NCBI RefSeq assembly: GCF_029953305.1
Contig: NZ_JASBAN010000001.1
Location: 1-64,000 of the forward strand
Source of the DNA: Commensalibacter nepenthis
GTDB taxonomy: Bacteria > Pseudomonadota > Alphaproteobacteria > Acetobacterales > Acetobacteraceae
Direction of reading: 5' to 3'
Length of the DNA stretch: 64,000 nt
Positions 21,581 to 30,469 of this stretch are shown in pieces. The notes under the pieces are model-generated. The model was not told the origin of the DNA and ran no database searches. It saw nothing but the letters and a program-made list of their open reading frames with translations. How positions within the stretch are numbered: the first letter of the stretch is position 1; every line of letters starts with the position of its first letter. The position numbers were made by a program, and so were the translations under genes.

Positions 21581-21662
21581 TTATATCTTATATTTATTTG
21601 TTATTCTATAATTTAATTAAATAATCAAAATATTTTTATTATGGTGTTTTTTATACATTCAG

Positions 21663-21702
21663 CAAAAAAAATCCAGCACGCTTAAAAAGCAAACTGGATT
21701 TA
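21663..21702 (-). terminator. Rho-independent terminator of glmS
   Basis: On the minus strand AAATCCAG pairs with CTGGATTT, with an inner GCTT/AAGC pairing, followed by eight U residues. It lies 27 bases after the glmS stop. Confidence 0.85.
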
Positions 21703-21728
21703 TAATATTTAAAAACTACACTAACTTT

Positions 21729-23552
21729 TTATTCAACAGTAACTGATTTGGCAAGATTTCGCGGTTGATCGACATCAGTCCCTTTTAACAATGCCGCTTC
21801 ATAAGCCAACATTTGCACAGGAACCGTATAAAGCGGTGGAGTTACAAAGGAATGTACCGTAGGCAATATAACGATTTGTTCTGCAATTCCCTTAACACGT
21901 TCCGCACCTTTGGCATCTGTAAAGACTAAGATACGCCCCCCTCTAGCTTTAGCTTCTTGTAAATTGGACAATGTCTTTTCGAATAAAGAACCTGAAGGTA
22001 ACAAAGAGATCACAGGCACGGTATTATCAATAAGCGCAATCGGACCATGCTTCATTTCACCAGCTGCGTACGCATCCGCATGAATATATGAAATCTCTTT
22101 GAGTTTCAAAGCGCCTTCCATAGCCACAGGAAACATAATCCCACGTCCTAGATAAATAACACTTTGAACTTGAGAAATAATATGCGCCATTTTTTGGATT
22201 TGCTCTTGCATTTGCAAGATCTCAGCCACACGGCTTGGTAAATCCAATAAAGCAGTCAGACATTCATCTGCATATTCAGATGTAATCGTGCCTCTTTCTT
22301 GTCCCATGACCAATGTTAAACATGCGAGCACAGTGAGCTGAGCCGTAAATGCTTTGGTCGATGCCACCGCAATTTCAACCCCAGCATCCATCCCAAGAAC
22401 CAAATCACTTTCACGTGCCATAGAACTATGTTCGTTATTTAACACAGAGATAATATTTTGCCCTGCTTGTTTCAAAGCCCGTAATGCCGCAAGCGTATCC
22501 GCAGTTTCCCCTGATTGAGAAACCAATAAGCCCATTCCACCTTTATCAAAAGGTGGATTACGATAACGCATTTCGCTGGCTACATCCAAATCAATCGGTA
22601 AACGTGCTACTTCTTCCAACCAATAACGCCCAATAACCCCCGCATAAAACGCAGAACCACAAGCGGTAATAATCCCCCGCTTTAATGTTTTCAGATCAAA
22701 AGGCATGTCTGGAAGTTCAATTTTATGCGTCACAGGGTTAACAAAACGACGTAATGTTTGACCAATGACAACTGGATGTTCATGGAGTTCTTTCTCCATA
22801 TAATGACGATAGCCATCTTTACCGATCGCCCCTGCCATTAACGCCGTGGTTTGCACAGGGCATTCAACAGTTTGACCATCCATATCAAAAAATTCTGCGC
22901 CTTTTCTCGATAAAACAGTCCAAACACCATCAGGCATATACGCAATTTTACGGGTCATCGGCGCAACAGCAAGACTATCTGAACCGAGATACATTTCGCC
23001 TTCTCCAAAACCCACTACTAAAGGCGCACCATGTCTGGCACCAATCATCATGTTTTCATCGCTTGCGAAAATCATTGCAATCGCATACGCACCTTCAAGC
23101 CTTTTTAATGTTTCATATGCAGCTTCTTTGGGTGTTTTTCCTTGCTTTAAATGATAATCAACCAATTGAACAATGGTTTCACTATCGGTTTCGCTATTAA
23201 AAACTTGTCCTAATTCAATTAATTCTTTTTTTAACGCTTCATGGTTTTCAATAATGCCATTATGCACCACCGCTACACGTTCAGTTGCATGAGGATGTGC
23301 ATTATTTTCTGTTGGTGCGCCATGCGTTGCCCACCGTGTATGACCAATCACGGTATTTCCTGATAAAGGATTATTCTCTACTGCCTTGGCAAGATTATCC
23401 AATTTTCCCGAAGCACGCCTTTTATCAATATGGAGGTTCTGAGTTATTGCCACACCTGCTGAATCGTAACCACGATATTCTAAACGACGCAGAGCCTCGA
23501 TAATGATAGGTACGGCAGGTTGTCTTCCTAAAATCCCAACAATTCCACACAT
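21729..23552 (-). CDS. glmS: Glutamine-fructose-6-phosphate aminotransferase
   Basis: GlmS makes glucosamine-6-phosphate from fructose-6-phosphate and glutamine, the first step to UDP-GlcNAc. The 607-residue protein starts MCGIVGILG, so cysteine 2 becomes the N-terminal nucleophile after Met removal. The glutaminase domain (about 1-240) is followed by two SIS domains, with SQSGETADTLA near 346 and the C-terminal DVDQPRNLAKSVTVE. It is the second gene after glmU with a 28-base gap, making an amino-sugar operon. No glmS ribozyme is seen. Confidence 0.97.
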   Translation of the reverse strand: MCGIVGILGRQPAVPIIIEALRRLEYRGYDSAGVAITQNLHIDKRRASGKLDNLAKAVENNPLSGNTVIGHTRWATHGAPTENNAHPHATERVAVVHNGIIENHEALKKELIELGQVFNSETDSETIVQLVDYHLKQGKTPKEAAYETLKRLEGAYAIAMIFASDENMMIGARHGAPLVVGFGEGEMYLGSDSLAVAPMTRKIAYMPDGVWTVLSRKGAEFFDMDGQTVECPVQTTALMAGAIGKDGYRHYMEKELHEHPVVIGQTLRRFVNPVTHKIELPDMPFDLKTLKRGIITACGSAFYAGVIGRYWLEEVARLPIDLDVASEMRYRNPPFDKGGMGLLVSQSGETADTLAALRALKQAGQNIISVLNNEHSSMARESDLVLGMDAGVEIAVASTKAFTAQLTVLACLTLVMGQERGTITSEYADECLTALLDLPSRVAEILQMQEQIQKMAHIISQVQSVIYLGRGIMFPVAMEGALKLKEISYIHADAYAAGEMKHGPIALIDNTVPVISLLPSGSLFEKTLSNLQEAKARGGRILVFTDAKGAERVKGIAEQIVILPTVHSFVTPPLYTVPVQMLAYEAALLKGTDVDQPRNLAKSVTVE

Positions 23553-23580
23553 AATTTGTATCTCCTATTTTCTTGATGCT

Positions 23581-24891
23581 CTATTCCGTTGTTTTATTTT
23601 TATTCACTTGACGTGCCCTGCCGAATGCCAAAGCGCGCTCTGGAACATTCTCAGTGATAACACTACCCGCTGCAATTAAACTTTTATTACCAATTTCTAT
23701 AGGAGCTACCAAAATCGCATCTGAACCAACAAAGGCTTCTTCGCCAATAATTGTTTGATACTTATTTACACCATCATAATTACAAGTAATTGTTCCTGCA
23801 CCAATATTTGTTTTACGACCTACAACCGTATCGCCTAAATAGGTGAGATGATTCACTTTGGCACCTTCTCCTAATATCGTAGCTTTTAATTCAACAAAAT
23901 TACCAACATGAGCATCTTTGCCAACAATAGCATCTGGACGTAATCGTGCATAAGGACCAATCATTGCCCCTTCTTTAACTTCACATCCCTCAAGATGACT
24001 AAAAGAGCGGATTTGTACACCAGAATGCACATGAACCTTGGGTCCAAATACCACATGAGGGTAAATTAAAACGTCTTCTTCCAAAATTGTATCGGCAGAA
24101 AGGAACACCGTTTCAGGAGCAAGCATTGTTACCCCATTATCCATCGCTTTTTTGCGAAGCTGTTTTTGTACAATCTGTTCCGCAATCGCCAATTCTGATT
24201 TAGAATTAATACCACTTAACTCGGCTTCTGATGCACGAAGGGCTTTGATCCGCTTTCCTTCATTCACCGCAATACCAACAGCATCAACCAAATAATATTC
24301 TTTTTTACTGTTTTTATTTTCAATTTGACGCAACCAATATTTAAAAGAATTCACCTTGGCACACAGAACACCGGCATTACAAAGATGAATTTTCTTTTCT
24401 TCCTCAGTCGCATCCGCAGTTTCAACGATGCGACGCACCCAGCCTTTTTTCTCAATAACACGACCATAAGACTTTGGGTCATCACACTCCATTGCCATTA
24501 AAACCATATCAACATCACGTTGTTGTTGACATTCCAAAATCTTTTGCAAGGTTTCTTTACTGACCAAAGGATTATCAGCATATAAAATCGTAACTGTCCC
24601 TTTTCCGAAATATTCTTCTGCTTGAATAGCTGCATGGGCAGTCCCAAGACGGTGTTCTTGCACCACCACTTGATGTGGGGCCGCTAATTGTGCCACTTCG
24701 TCCATATTTGGTCCGACAACCACCACCACTTTATCAAAGACTTGTTCGACATTATCCAACAGATAACGCAACATCGGTTTGCCAGCCAAAGAATGCATTG
24801 CCTTAGGCTTGGTTGATCTCATACGGGTCCCCATCCCTGCGGCTAAAATAACTGCAACAGATTCTGGTAAAGTGTTTGTGGATTTACTCAT
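23581..24891 (-). CDS. glmU: Bifunctional UDP-GlcNAc pyrophosphorylase / GlcN-1-P acetyltransferase
   Basis: GlmU acetylates glucosamine-1-phosphate and couples it to UTP. The 436-residue protein has the uridyltransferase motif LAAGMGTRMRS near residue 16 and a C-terminal left-handed beta-helix of hexapeptide repeats with the acetyltransferase region NHLTYLGD near 345. The length is slightly below the usual 450. With glmS directly downstream it forms the UDP-GlcNAc supply operon for peptidoglycan and lipid A. Confidence 0.95.
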   Translation of the reverse strand: MSKSTNTLPESVAVILAAGMGTRMRSTKPKAMHSLAGKPMLRYLLDNVEQVFDKVVVVVGPNMDEVAQLAAPHQVVVQEHRLGTAHAAIQAEEYFGKGTVTILYADNPLVSKETLQKILECQQQRDVDMVLMAMECDDPKSYGRVIEKKGWVRRIVETADATEEEKKIHLCNAGVLCAKVNSFKYWLRQIENKNSKKEYYLVDAVGIAVNEGKRIKALRASEAELSGINSKSELAIAEQIVQKQLRKKAMDNGVTMLAPETVFLSADTILEEDVLIYPHVVFGPKVHVHSGVQIRSFSHLEGCEVKEGAMIGPYARLRPDAIVGKDAHVGNFVELKATILGEGAKVNHLTYLGDTVVGRKTNIGAGTITCNYDGVNKYQTIIGEEAFVGSDAILVAPIEIGNKSLIAAGSVITENVPERALAFGRARQVNKNKTTE

Positions 24892-24968
24892 AACTCGCCA
24901 TAATAAAAAAATAGGAATATTCTTGTTATATTTATAACCAATTTTCCAACTTTAGAAAGGAAAAAACG

Positions 24969-25646
24969 ATGAATTATAGTACCAATCCTGTGATTGTGTT
25001 TGATATGGATGGAACATTAATCGATAGTTTGCCTGATTTAGCCAATAGTGCACGTTATTTGATGCAATCTTATCAAGTGCCTTCTGTGACGGATGAAGAT
25101 GTAAGGTTAATGGTTGGAGATGGTATCAAAGTCTTGGTCGAACGGTTATTATCCCATGCAGGAAACACAGCCAGCAAGATTGATATTCAAGAGGCAACCG
25201 ATCGTTTTATTGCTTATTACGTCAATCATTCGACCGAGTATTCCAAACCATTTGATGGTGCTGTACAAACAATGGAAGAATTTAAGAAACGTGGTTGGAA
25301 AATAGCACTTTGCACAAATAAGATCACCAGCGCTGCAAAACTTATCCTCGAGCAACTTCAAATCGATCATTTTTTTGATGCTGTTGGCGGTGGGGATTTA
25401 TTTGCTGATAAAAAACCACATGCGTGTCACTTAGAGGGCATCATGAGAATGTTAAACGCAGACCCAACAAAAACCGTGATGGTCGGGGATCATATCAACG
25501 ACATCCTCGTTGCCAAGAATGCAAAAATTGCAGGCAGTATTTTCGCCGTGTGGGGTTATAGTAAGCCAGAGTTAGGACAGCAAGCTACACTTGTTGCGAA
25601 TAGGTTGTTGGAGTTACCCGATGTGGCAGAGAAGGTAATTTCCTAA
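24969..25646 (+). CDS. gph: HAD-family phosphoglycolate phosphatase
   Basis: Gph removes phosphoglycolate formed during DNA repair or oxygenation reactions. The 225-residue protein has the HAD nucleophile motif FDMDGTLIDS at the N-terminus, an alpha-helical cap, and the later motifs CTNK and MVGDHINDI. AGAAAGGAAAA upstream is the ribosome site. It diverges from glmU and is the last core gene before the left IS6 element, which begins 12 bases after its stop. A related HAD phosphatase activity is possible. Confidence 0.85.
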   Translation: MNYSTNPVIVFDMDGTLIDSLPDLANSARYLMQSYQVPSVTDEDVRLMVGDGIKVLVERLLSHAGNTASKIDIQEATDRFIAYYVNHSTEYSKPFDGAVQTMEEFKKRGWKIALCTNKITSAAKLILEQLQIDHFFDAVGGGDLFADKKPHACHLEGIMRMLNADPTKTVMVGDHINDILVAKNAKIAGSIFAVWGYSKPELGQQATLVANRLLELPDVAEKVIS

Positions 25647-25657
25647 GTAGTTTTTAG

Positions 25658-26537
25658 GGTCTTGTCGCAAATTTAATTATGTATTTTAGTATGATGTAGA
25701 AATGGAGTGAGTATTTATATTTTAGGAACGATTTATGTCTATTGGTATCTATAGCAAGCTTATATTAAGACCTAGGAATGATTTTAAAGGTCGTCATTTT
25801 AATGGATTGATGATTATCCAAGCGGTAAACTGGTATTTACGCTATTGTCTTAGCTATCGAGATATTGAGAAATTATTCCTAAAACGTGGGATAAATACAG
25901 ATCATAGCACGTTAAATCGTTGGGTATTACGCTATGCACCACTATTAGAAAAACGTTTGAGAAGCTATAGAAAGCCCCATTGTGGTGAGGTGAGGATTGA
26001 TGAAACCTATATCAAAGTAAAAGGTCAGTGGAAGTATCTATATAGAGCCACTGATAAGAATGGAACTGCTATTGATTTCTTGTTAACAGCTAAAAGAAAT
26101 ATAAAAGCAGCACAACGTTTCTTTAGAAAGGCGTTTAAAAAAGATGGTCTGTTCGCTCCAACCCATATTGGCACAGATAAAGCATTACCGTTTCCAAAGA
26201 CCATACAAACCATGAAGAATGAGCATATCCTTGCCAATCACTGCGTTCATGAAACAAAAAAATCCTTACAACAGGGAATAGAAAATGATCATTTCAGGTT
26301 AAAGAGGGGTATACCAAGAAATGGCTGTTTTCAATCTTTTCATACCGCAAGAAAAACACTCAAAGGATATGAGGCCATTCTCTGGATAAAAAAAGGACTG
26401 GGTTTTAAAGGAAAATGGACAATCAACGAACAAATAAAACTCATTCAAAGCATATTCGGTTTAAATAATAATATACCCGTCTAAATTAGCTAGCTTTATG
26501 GCTAATCACAGCACCATTCAATATTTGCGACAAGACC
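25658..26537 (+). mobile_element. IS6-family insertion sequence, copy 1 (880 bp)
   Basis: The element runs between terminal inverted repeats starting GGTCTTGTCGCAAAT at 25658 and ending in its complement at 26537. These resemble IS26-type ends. It carries one transposase gene. Flanking 8-mers (GTTTTTAG and AAAAATAC) do not match, so no target duplication is visible, suggesting later rearrangement or IS-mediated deletion. An equally long copy in inverted orientation lies at 36000-36879. Confidence 0.93.
25735..26484 (+). CDS. IS6-family DDE transposase, copy 1
   Basis: The 249-residue protein has a small N-terminal DNA-binding part and the IS6-type catalytic core. Visible landmarks are RIDETYIKVKG (first Asp), IGTDKALPFPKT (second Asp) and ENDHFRLKRG (region of the final Glu). 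Length is normal and the frame is intact, so it could be active. It differs from copy 2 at a number of scattered residues, for example RPRNDFKGRHFNG against RSKDDFKGRHFSG. Confidence 0.93.
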   Translation: MSIGIYSKLILRPRNDFKGRHFNGLMIIQAVNWYLRYCLSYRDIEKLFLKRGINTDHSTLNRWVLRYAPLLEKRLRSYRKPHCGEVRIDETYIKVKGQWKYLYRATDKNGTAIDFLLTAKRNIKAAQRFFRKAFKKDGLFAPTHIGTDKALPFPKTIQTMKNEHILANHCVHETKKSLQQGIENDHFRLKRGIPRNGCFQSFHTARKTLKGYEAILWIKKGLGFKGKWTINEQIKLIQSIFGLNNNIPV

Positions 26538-26639
26538 AAAAATACCATAGATATATCTCATCTTTATAATTCGATTGAATATAATTAATAAAATTATTAC
26601 TAAATTTAAATCCTACTGGTAAATGTTTTTTAGTATTGA
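26538..26639 (-). pseudogene. IS-truncated coding remnant next to the immunity gene
   Basis: Between the barstar-like gene and the IS6 end, about 40 codons are open on the minus strand (core HLPVGFKFSNNFINYIQ) and run into the IS element. No start codon is present in frame. It may be the 5' part of a further immunity or toxin gene cut by the insertion. Confidence 0.3.
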
Positions 26640-27092
26640 TTAAATAAAATCAGAAAGTTCTTTATCTTCAAATAAAGGAAAATCTTGATCGATATTCTGA
26701 AATATATAGTAAACATGTTTTTCTTCATTATAATATTTCAAAGAATCAATAGGAACTTCTTCTACTGACCTTTCAAAATAATGTAAAAAACCATAAGATT
26801 CTTCAATTAGAATTTGCTCAGCGTTCGTAATAAACACAAATATTTTTCTTTTACAAATCCAATCTAAATCACAAATACATTCGCTAAGTGAATTGCCATT
26901 ATTGCTAAAATAATAAGGGAATTGCAGTACAGCAGAGAGTTCATTTGCAAACCCTTGCCATGTTTTCATTCTATCACCACGACATACCAGACCTATACAG
27001 TCATGATAGTGATAATTGATTTGCAGTGTTAAATTAGATATTTCTTGTTCTGTTTTATTAGTTTTAAATAGGCGTTCATTTTCTTTAATCAT
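26640..27092 (-). CDS. Barstar-like immunity protein
   Basis: Barstar proteins bind and block barnase-type ribonucleases. The 150-residue protein has a divergent N-terminal extension of about 45 residues and then a barstar-type core with TWQGFANELSAVLQFPYYF followed by a helix with SECICDLDW. It lies 20 bases downstream of the barnase-like toxin gene, the usual toxin-immunity order. In the contact helix the residue matching barstar Asp39 is Glu, and the one matching Asp35 appears to be Asn, by my eye alignment. The gene is intact although the toxin gene upstream is frameshifted. Confidence 0.75.
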   Translation of the reverse strand: MIKENERLFKTNKTEQEISNLTLQINYHYHDCIGLVCRGDRMKTWQGFANELSAVLQFPYYFSNNGNSLSECICDLDWICKRKIFVFITNAEQILIEESYGFLHYFERSVEEVPIDSLKYYNEEKHVYYIFQNIDQDFPLFEDKELSDFI

Positions 27093-27112
27093 TTCGTTTA
27101 CTTCTTGTAATG

Positions 27113-29005
27113 TTATCTCATTTTTTGAAATGTGTTATAATGATCGTTCGTATAATAAGCTGAACCATCACTACCTGTTACAATTCTATCAGCATTTCTT
27201 CTAATACCAGAACCTTTTGGAGGGATAGGATCAGTATCCCATTCTTTATAAGAAATTCTATTACCATTTGCATCTTGTTCAGGTAATTTTTGTGCAGCAG
27301 GATTACTTGGATCATTATCATATGTTCTACCTCCCTTATATCCAGCAAAAGGACTTCCTTTCTCATCCGCACGGTTTAATACATCCTTTGCTTTTTGTGG
27401 AATATCAACCGTATTTTGTGAGGGATCTTTCGGAGCTTGAGGATTGTTTGATGTATTTTCCTTATCACTTTTATCCCCATCATTATCATCAGGTGGGGTA
27501 ATATTTCCTCCTGAGCTTCCTCCACTAACTGAGGTTTGGTCTTTCTTTTTAGTGGCATTAGCAGCAGCTTGTTCATTGGCATTATCTTGATTTACAGCAT
27601 CAAGCACAGCACCAATAATCGTTGAAACAATCGCTGAAACCGTTCCTTTTACTGTGCCAGCTGCAGCTCCAGGAATGGCGCCAACACCTTCACCTGCAAC
27701 CGCTCCAACAACAGCACCCTGTGCTGCTCCTTTCCCTGCCTCTGATGGGATCTTACCTACTGCTTCCAAAGCTGTATTATAACTATTATTAACTAATATT
27801 TTGCCTGTTCCACCAAACGTCCAGTTATATTGCTGAAGCGTTGAGGCAATATCAGCTCCATTCAAAGCACCAGAACCACCATCAATGGCAGATCCAGCTG
27901 CTGCACCACCAGCATTCGCAACAATATTAGCGCCAATATTCGTAAAAAACTCGGCGAGTTTTTTATCACCACCCGCAAGAGCTACTGCATTATCGGCAAT
28001 AAACTGCCCTGTTTTGCTGCTACTGTTGCAGTACCTGCCGCTGAACTGGCAGCCGCACTACCGACGTTTCCGCCAGTAACACCACCAACAGCGGCGGAGC
28101 CAGTGGCTTCGAGGAGAATGCGTCTCCAATCGTTGGAGAGTTTTGTTTCATCAAACCCTTTTACGCCACTATTATGTAACGCATCGGACACTTGCCCCAT
28201 GACTTCGCCGACGAGCTGCATGCCAAGTTGGCTGTTTTGCAGTTGGTTGGCAAGTTTATCGGCGTTAAATTTATTCTCTAAATGACCATTGGCGTTATTC
28301 ACATCTGTGGTATAGCCACCCTCTGTGCTGCCAGCATTGACATTGATATTCCCAGAGATCGCAGACTGGCTGGTTGATGTTTCGTCATGCTTGCGATTGC
28401 CACCAGCAATCAAACCAGAGTTCTGCGCAAGATTCCCAGCAATCACGCCCAATGGTCCCAAGGAGCTCCCCAAAGCCCCCGTGCCAACACTCAGTCCACC
28501 CCCCGTAGCCGTCGCATCCCATTTCGATTGGTTCTCTTGAGTTTCCGCAATCAATTTCCCCGTGTCAAAATGGTTCTTGGACGCATCTGCGGTGCTGCTA
28601 ATCACCCCAGCCTTTAAATGCGTCGTGTCACCCACGTGAATATCAACACCACCATCCCCTCCGTAAATGCCAGAAAGATCCTTGCCAGTGCTTTGATAAT
28701 GATCCTTGATATTCTGATTGCCATAGCTGCCACCAGCACTCCAGTTGCTACCCGCTTTGACACTCAACCCCGCTTGACTGCTGCTGTCATAATGTGAGGT
28801 GTCTTGGGGGCTGGTAATATCCAAATTCCCCGTATCAACCGTAACTTGGTTCCCAGAAACAATCCCACCATTAATCGTCGTCTTGCCAGGGGCGGTAATC
28901 GTCACTTTGTCCGTCGCAGAAACCGTCGTATTTACCCCAGTCGAACTGTCACCATTCGCATGTTGTTTCGACCCATTGGCATTCGCAGCAACCCCAGTAA
29001 TTCTC
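27113..29005 (-). pseudogene. CdiA/FHA C-terminal fragment with barnase-like toxin tip, frameshifted
   Basis: The minus strand encodes the last part of a haemagglutinin-repeat protein (beta-helix repeats such as TTINGGIVSGNQVTVDTGN) followed by a glycine/alanine-rich pretoxin region and a C-terminal ribonuclease of the barnase (N1/T1) type. In the last 250-codon frame the residues E208, R223, R227 and H242 match barnase E73, R83, R87 and H102 in order and in spacing from the histidine. One frameshift splits it: frame 1 ends at 27982, and the downstream frame is open from about 28015. One extra A in the A4 run (T4 at 28012-28015 on the plus strand) rejoins them. Its 5' end is a fusion junction. 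Contact-dependent inhibition toxin remnant. Confidence 0.8.
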
Positions 29006-29158
29006 ATCTGGCACGATGACTCGAATAGTATCTTCTGTTTTGGATAGTGGTTTAGCACTACCTAATTTATTATCGATAGGAATATAAAATACATCAGGGC
29101 CGCAAGCAGTTAGCCCTAAACATAAAGTTAGTACAGCTATTAAAGAATAGTTTTTCAT
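28949..29158 (-). pseudogene. Chimeric 5' fragment of lipoprotein gene fused out of frame to the CdiA piece
   Basis: The first 50 codons are the same as the start of the lipoprotein gene at 29401-30230 (MKNYSLIAV, lipobox LTAC with Cys19). After RVIVP the sequence switches to the CdiA/FHA fragment in a different frame and the reading stops 15 codons later. The junction carries the 10-base microhomology AGTAATTCTC (28996-29005 on the plus strand), present in both parents. Confidence 0.75.
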
Positions 29159-29397
29159 TTTTTATCCCCTGTTTGTTCTGGAATGCTTTTCTTATTAGCA
29201 GCTTTAGCTTTTGGATCTTCTTTCTTTTTTAACGCAGGCGGCTTCATGGTTAAGCCTGTTAGCCCGCCTGTGGCAGTATCAATGGCGATATTGCCCCCTG
29301 TTAATATGCCAGCCAAAGCCCCCATGCCACCAATAATCCCATCTTTAATGATACTCGATCCCAGCTTATTCAAATCCGTTTGGTCGTCGTATTTCGG
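29006..29397. repeat. 392-bp direct repeat, copy 1
   Basis: This stretch matches 30078-30469 with a constant offset of 1072 bases and few differences. It covers the end of an FHA-like gene and the start of a lipoprotein gene. At both ends the similarity stops sharply, at the CdiA junction (29005) and at the lipoprotein 3' end (29398). Confidence 0.85.
29155..29397 (-). pseudogene. Duplicated C-terminal stub of an FHA-like protein
   Basis: The frame ends with SIPEQTGDKK and repeats the last 70 or so codons of the large FHA-like gene at 30227. Its upstream end is cut at 29398, where the copy is joined to the 3' end of the lipoprotein gene. It overlaps the chimeric lipoprotein start by an ATGA, as in the parent copy. 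Confidence 0.7.
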
Positions 29398-29400
29398 AGT

Positions 29401-30230
29401 TTAGTTTGTAGGAGAATCTGTGACTTTGGTTACTTCGAAAAAAGGCTGACTGATTTGAAAGACCCGTTTTTTACCTAATAAGGTCGGATATTGATACAGA
29501 ACTGATGATGCCAGATGATCTGCTATATAAGCAGGATCACGAGCATTGGTATCCATTGTACCATAACCCTCAAAAATCGTTTCATAGTCAGAGGGATTGT
29601 CTTGTGAATATGTGCAAAAATTCATACTTAAAGACGAGTTATTACAGGTAAAAAGGGGATTATCTTTGCCAATAGGTCTGACGATTTTAATTTTGTAATA
29701 GATGAGGTTCATGGTTACGGTTTGTCCTTGTGTATCCCACATATTGGGTTGCCCCGTGGTGGGATCTGTAGAAATCGGAACCTGCCATGTATAAGTCTTA
29801 TCATACGTCTTTAATACTCCAGAATCAACCATCGCTATCACATTGGGTTTTCCACCTTTTGTCATTACTTCTTGTGAATTACCTTGACTATCTAACCAAC
29901 TTATAGGTTTAGATGCCCCCCCCCTGACAATCGACCTGTATCCGTTAATTGATATCCTAAAGCTTGAAGATTTTCTTCAGTACTAAGCTTTGCCAAACCT
30001 ATATAAAGAGCAGTATCTGTTGCTTTTGACCAATCGGAATCATCACTGCGAGCTTTAGCAACATATTGAGTAATTCTCTCTGGCACGATGACTCGAATAG
30101 TATCTTCTGTTTTGGATAGTGGTTTAGCACTACCTAATTTATTATCGATAGGAATATAAAATACATCAGGGCCGCAAGCAGTTAGCCCTAAACATAAAGT
30201 TAGTACAGCTATTAAAGAATAGTTTTTCAT
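29401..30230 (-). CDS. Phase-variable lipoprotein 1, currently OFF (G9 tract)
   Basis: Two frames, 30230 to 29901 (MKNYSLIAV, lipobox LTAC, Cys19) and 29865 to 29401 (starts MTKGGKPNVIAM), are the halves of one lipoprotein of about 275 residues, homologous end to end with the intact gene at 33729-34526. They are separated by a shift at nine G on the coding strand (C9 at 29916-29924). Ten or seven G would give a continuous frame through GASKPISWLDSQGN. It starts inside the stop of the FHA-like gene (ATGA overlap), so the two are coupled. Function unknown; lipoproteins of unknown role also occur in Burkholderia-type CDI loci (BcpO). A plain mutation remains possible. Confidence 0.7.
29916..29924. 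repeat. Homopolymer tract (C9 / G9) in lipoprotein 1
   Basis: Nine C on the plus strand in an AT-rich region, located exactly where the two lipoprotein frames part. A length of 10 or 7 would restore the reading frame, which is the signature of slipped-strand phase variation. Confidence 0.8.
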
Positions 30231-30469
30231 TTTTTATCCCCTGTTTGTTCTGGAATGTTTTTCTTATCAGCAGCTTTAGCTTTGGGATCTTCTTTCTGTT
30301 TTAAAGCAGGAGGTTTCATGGTTAATCCTGTTAGTCCGCCTGTGGCAGTATCAATGGCGATATTGCCCCCTGTTAATATGCCAGCCAAAGCCCCCATGCC
30401 ACCAATAATCCCATCTTTAATGATACTCGACCCCAGCTTATTCAAATCCGTTTGGTCGTCGTATTTCGG
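30078..30469. repeat. 392-bp direct repeat, copy 2
   Basis: This is the parent copy of the repeat at 29006-29397. It spans the end of the FHA-like gene and the 5' end of lipoprotein 1, in their natural arrangement. Confidence 0.85.

Noticed and set aside
21432-21728. glmS ribozyme or riboswitch near glmS
   Set aside because: The known ribozyme lies in the 5' leader. glmS here is 28 bases behind glmU, leaving no room for it, and the 297-base gap is on its 3' side.
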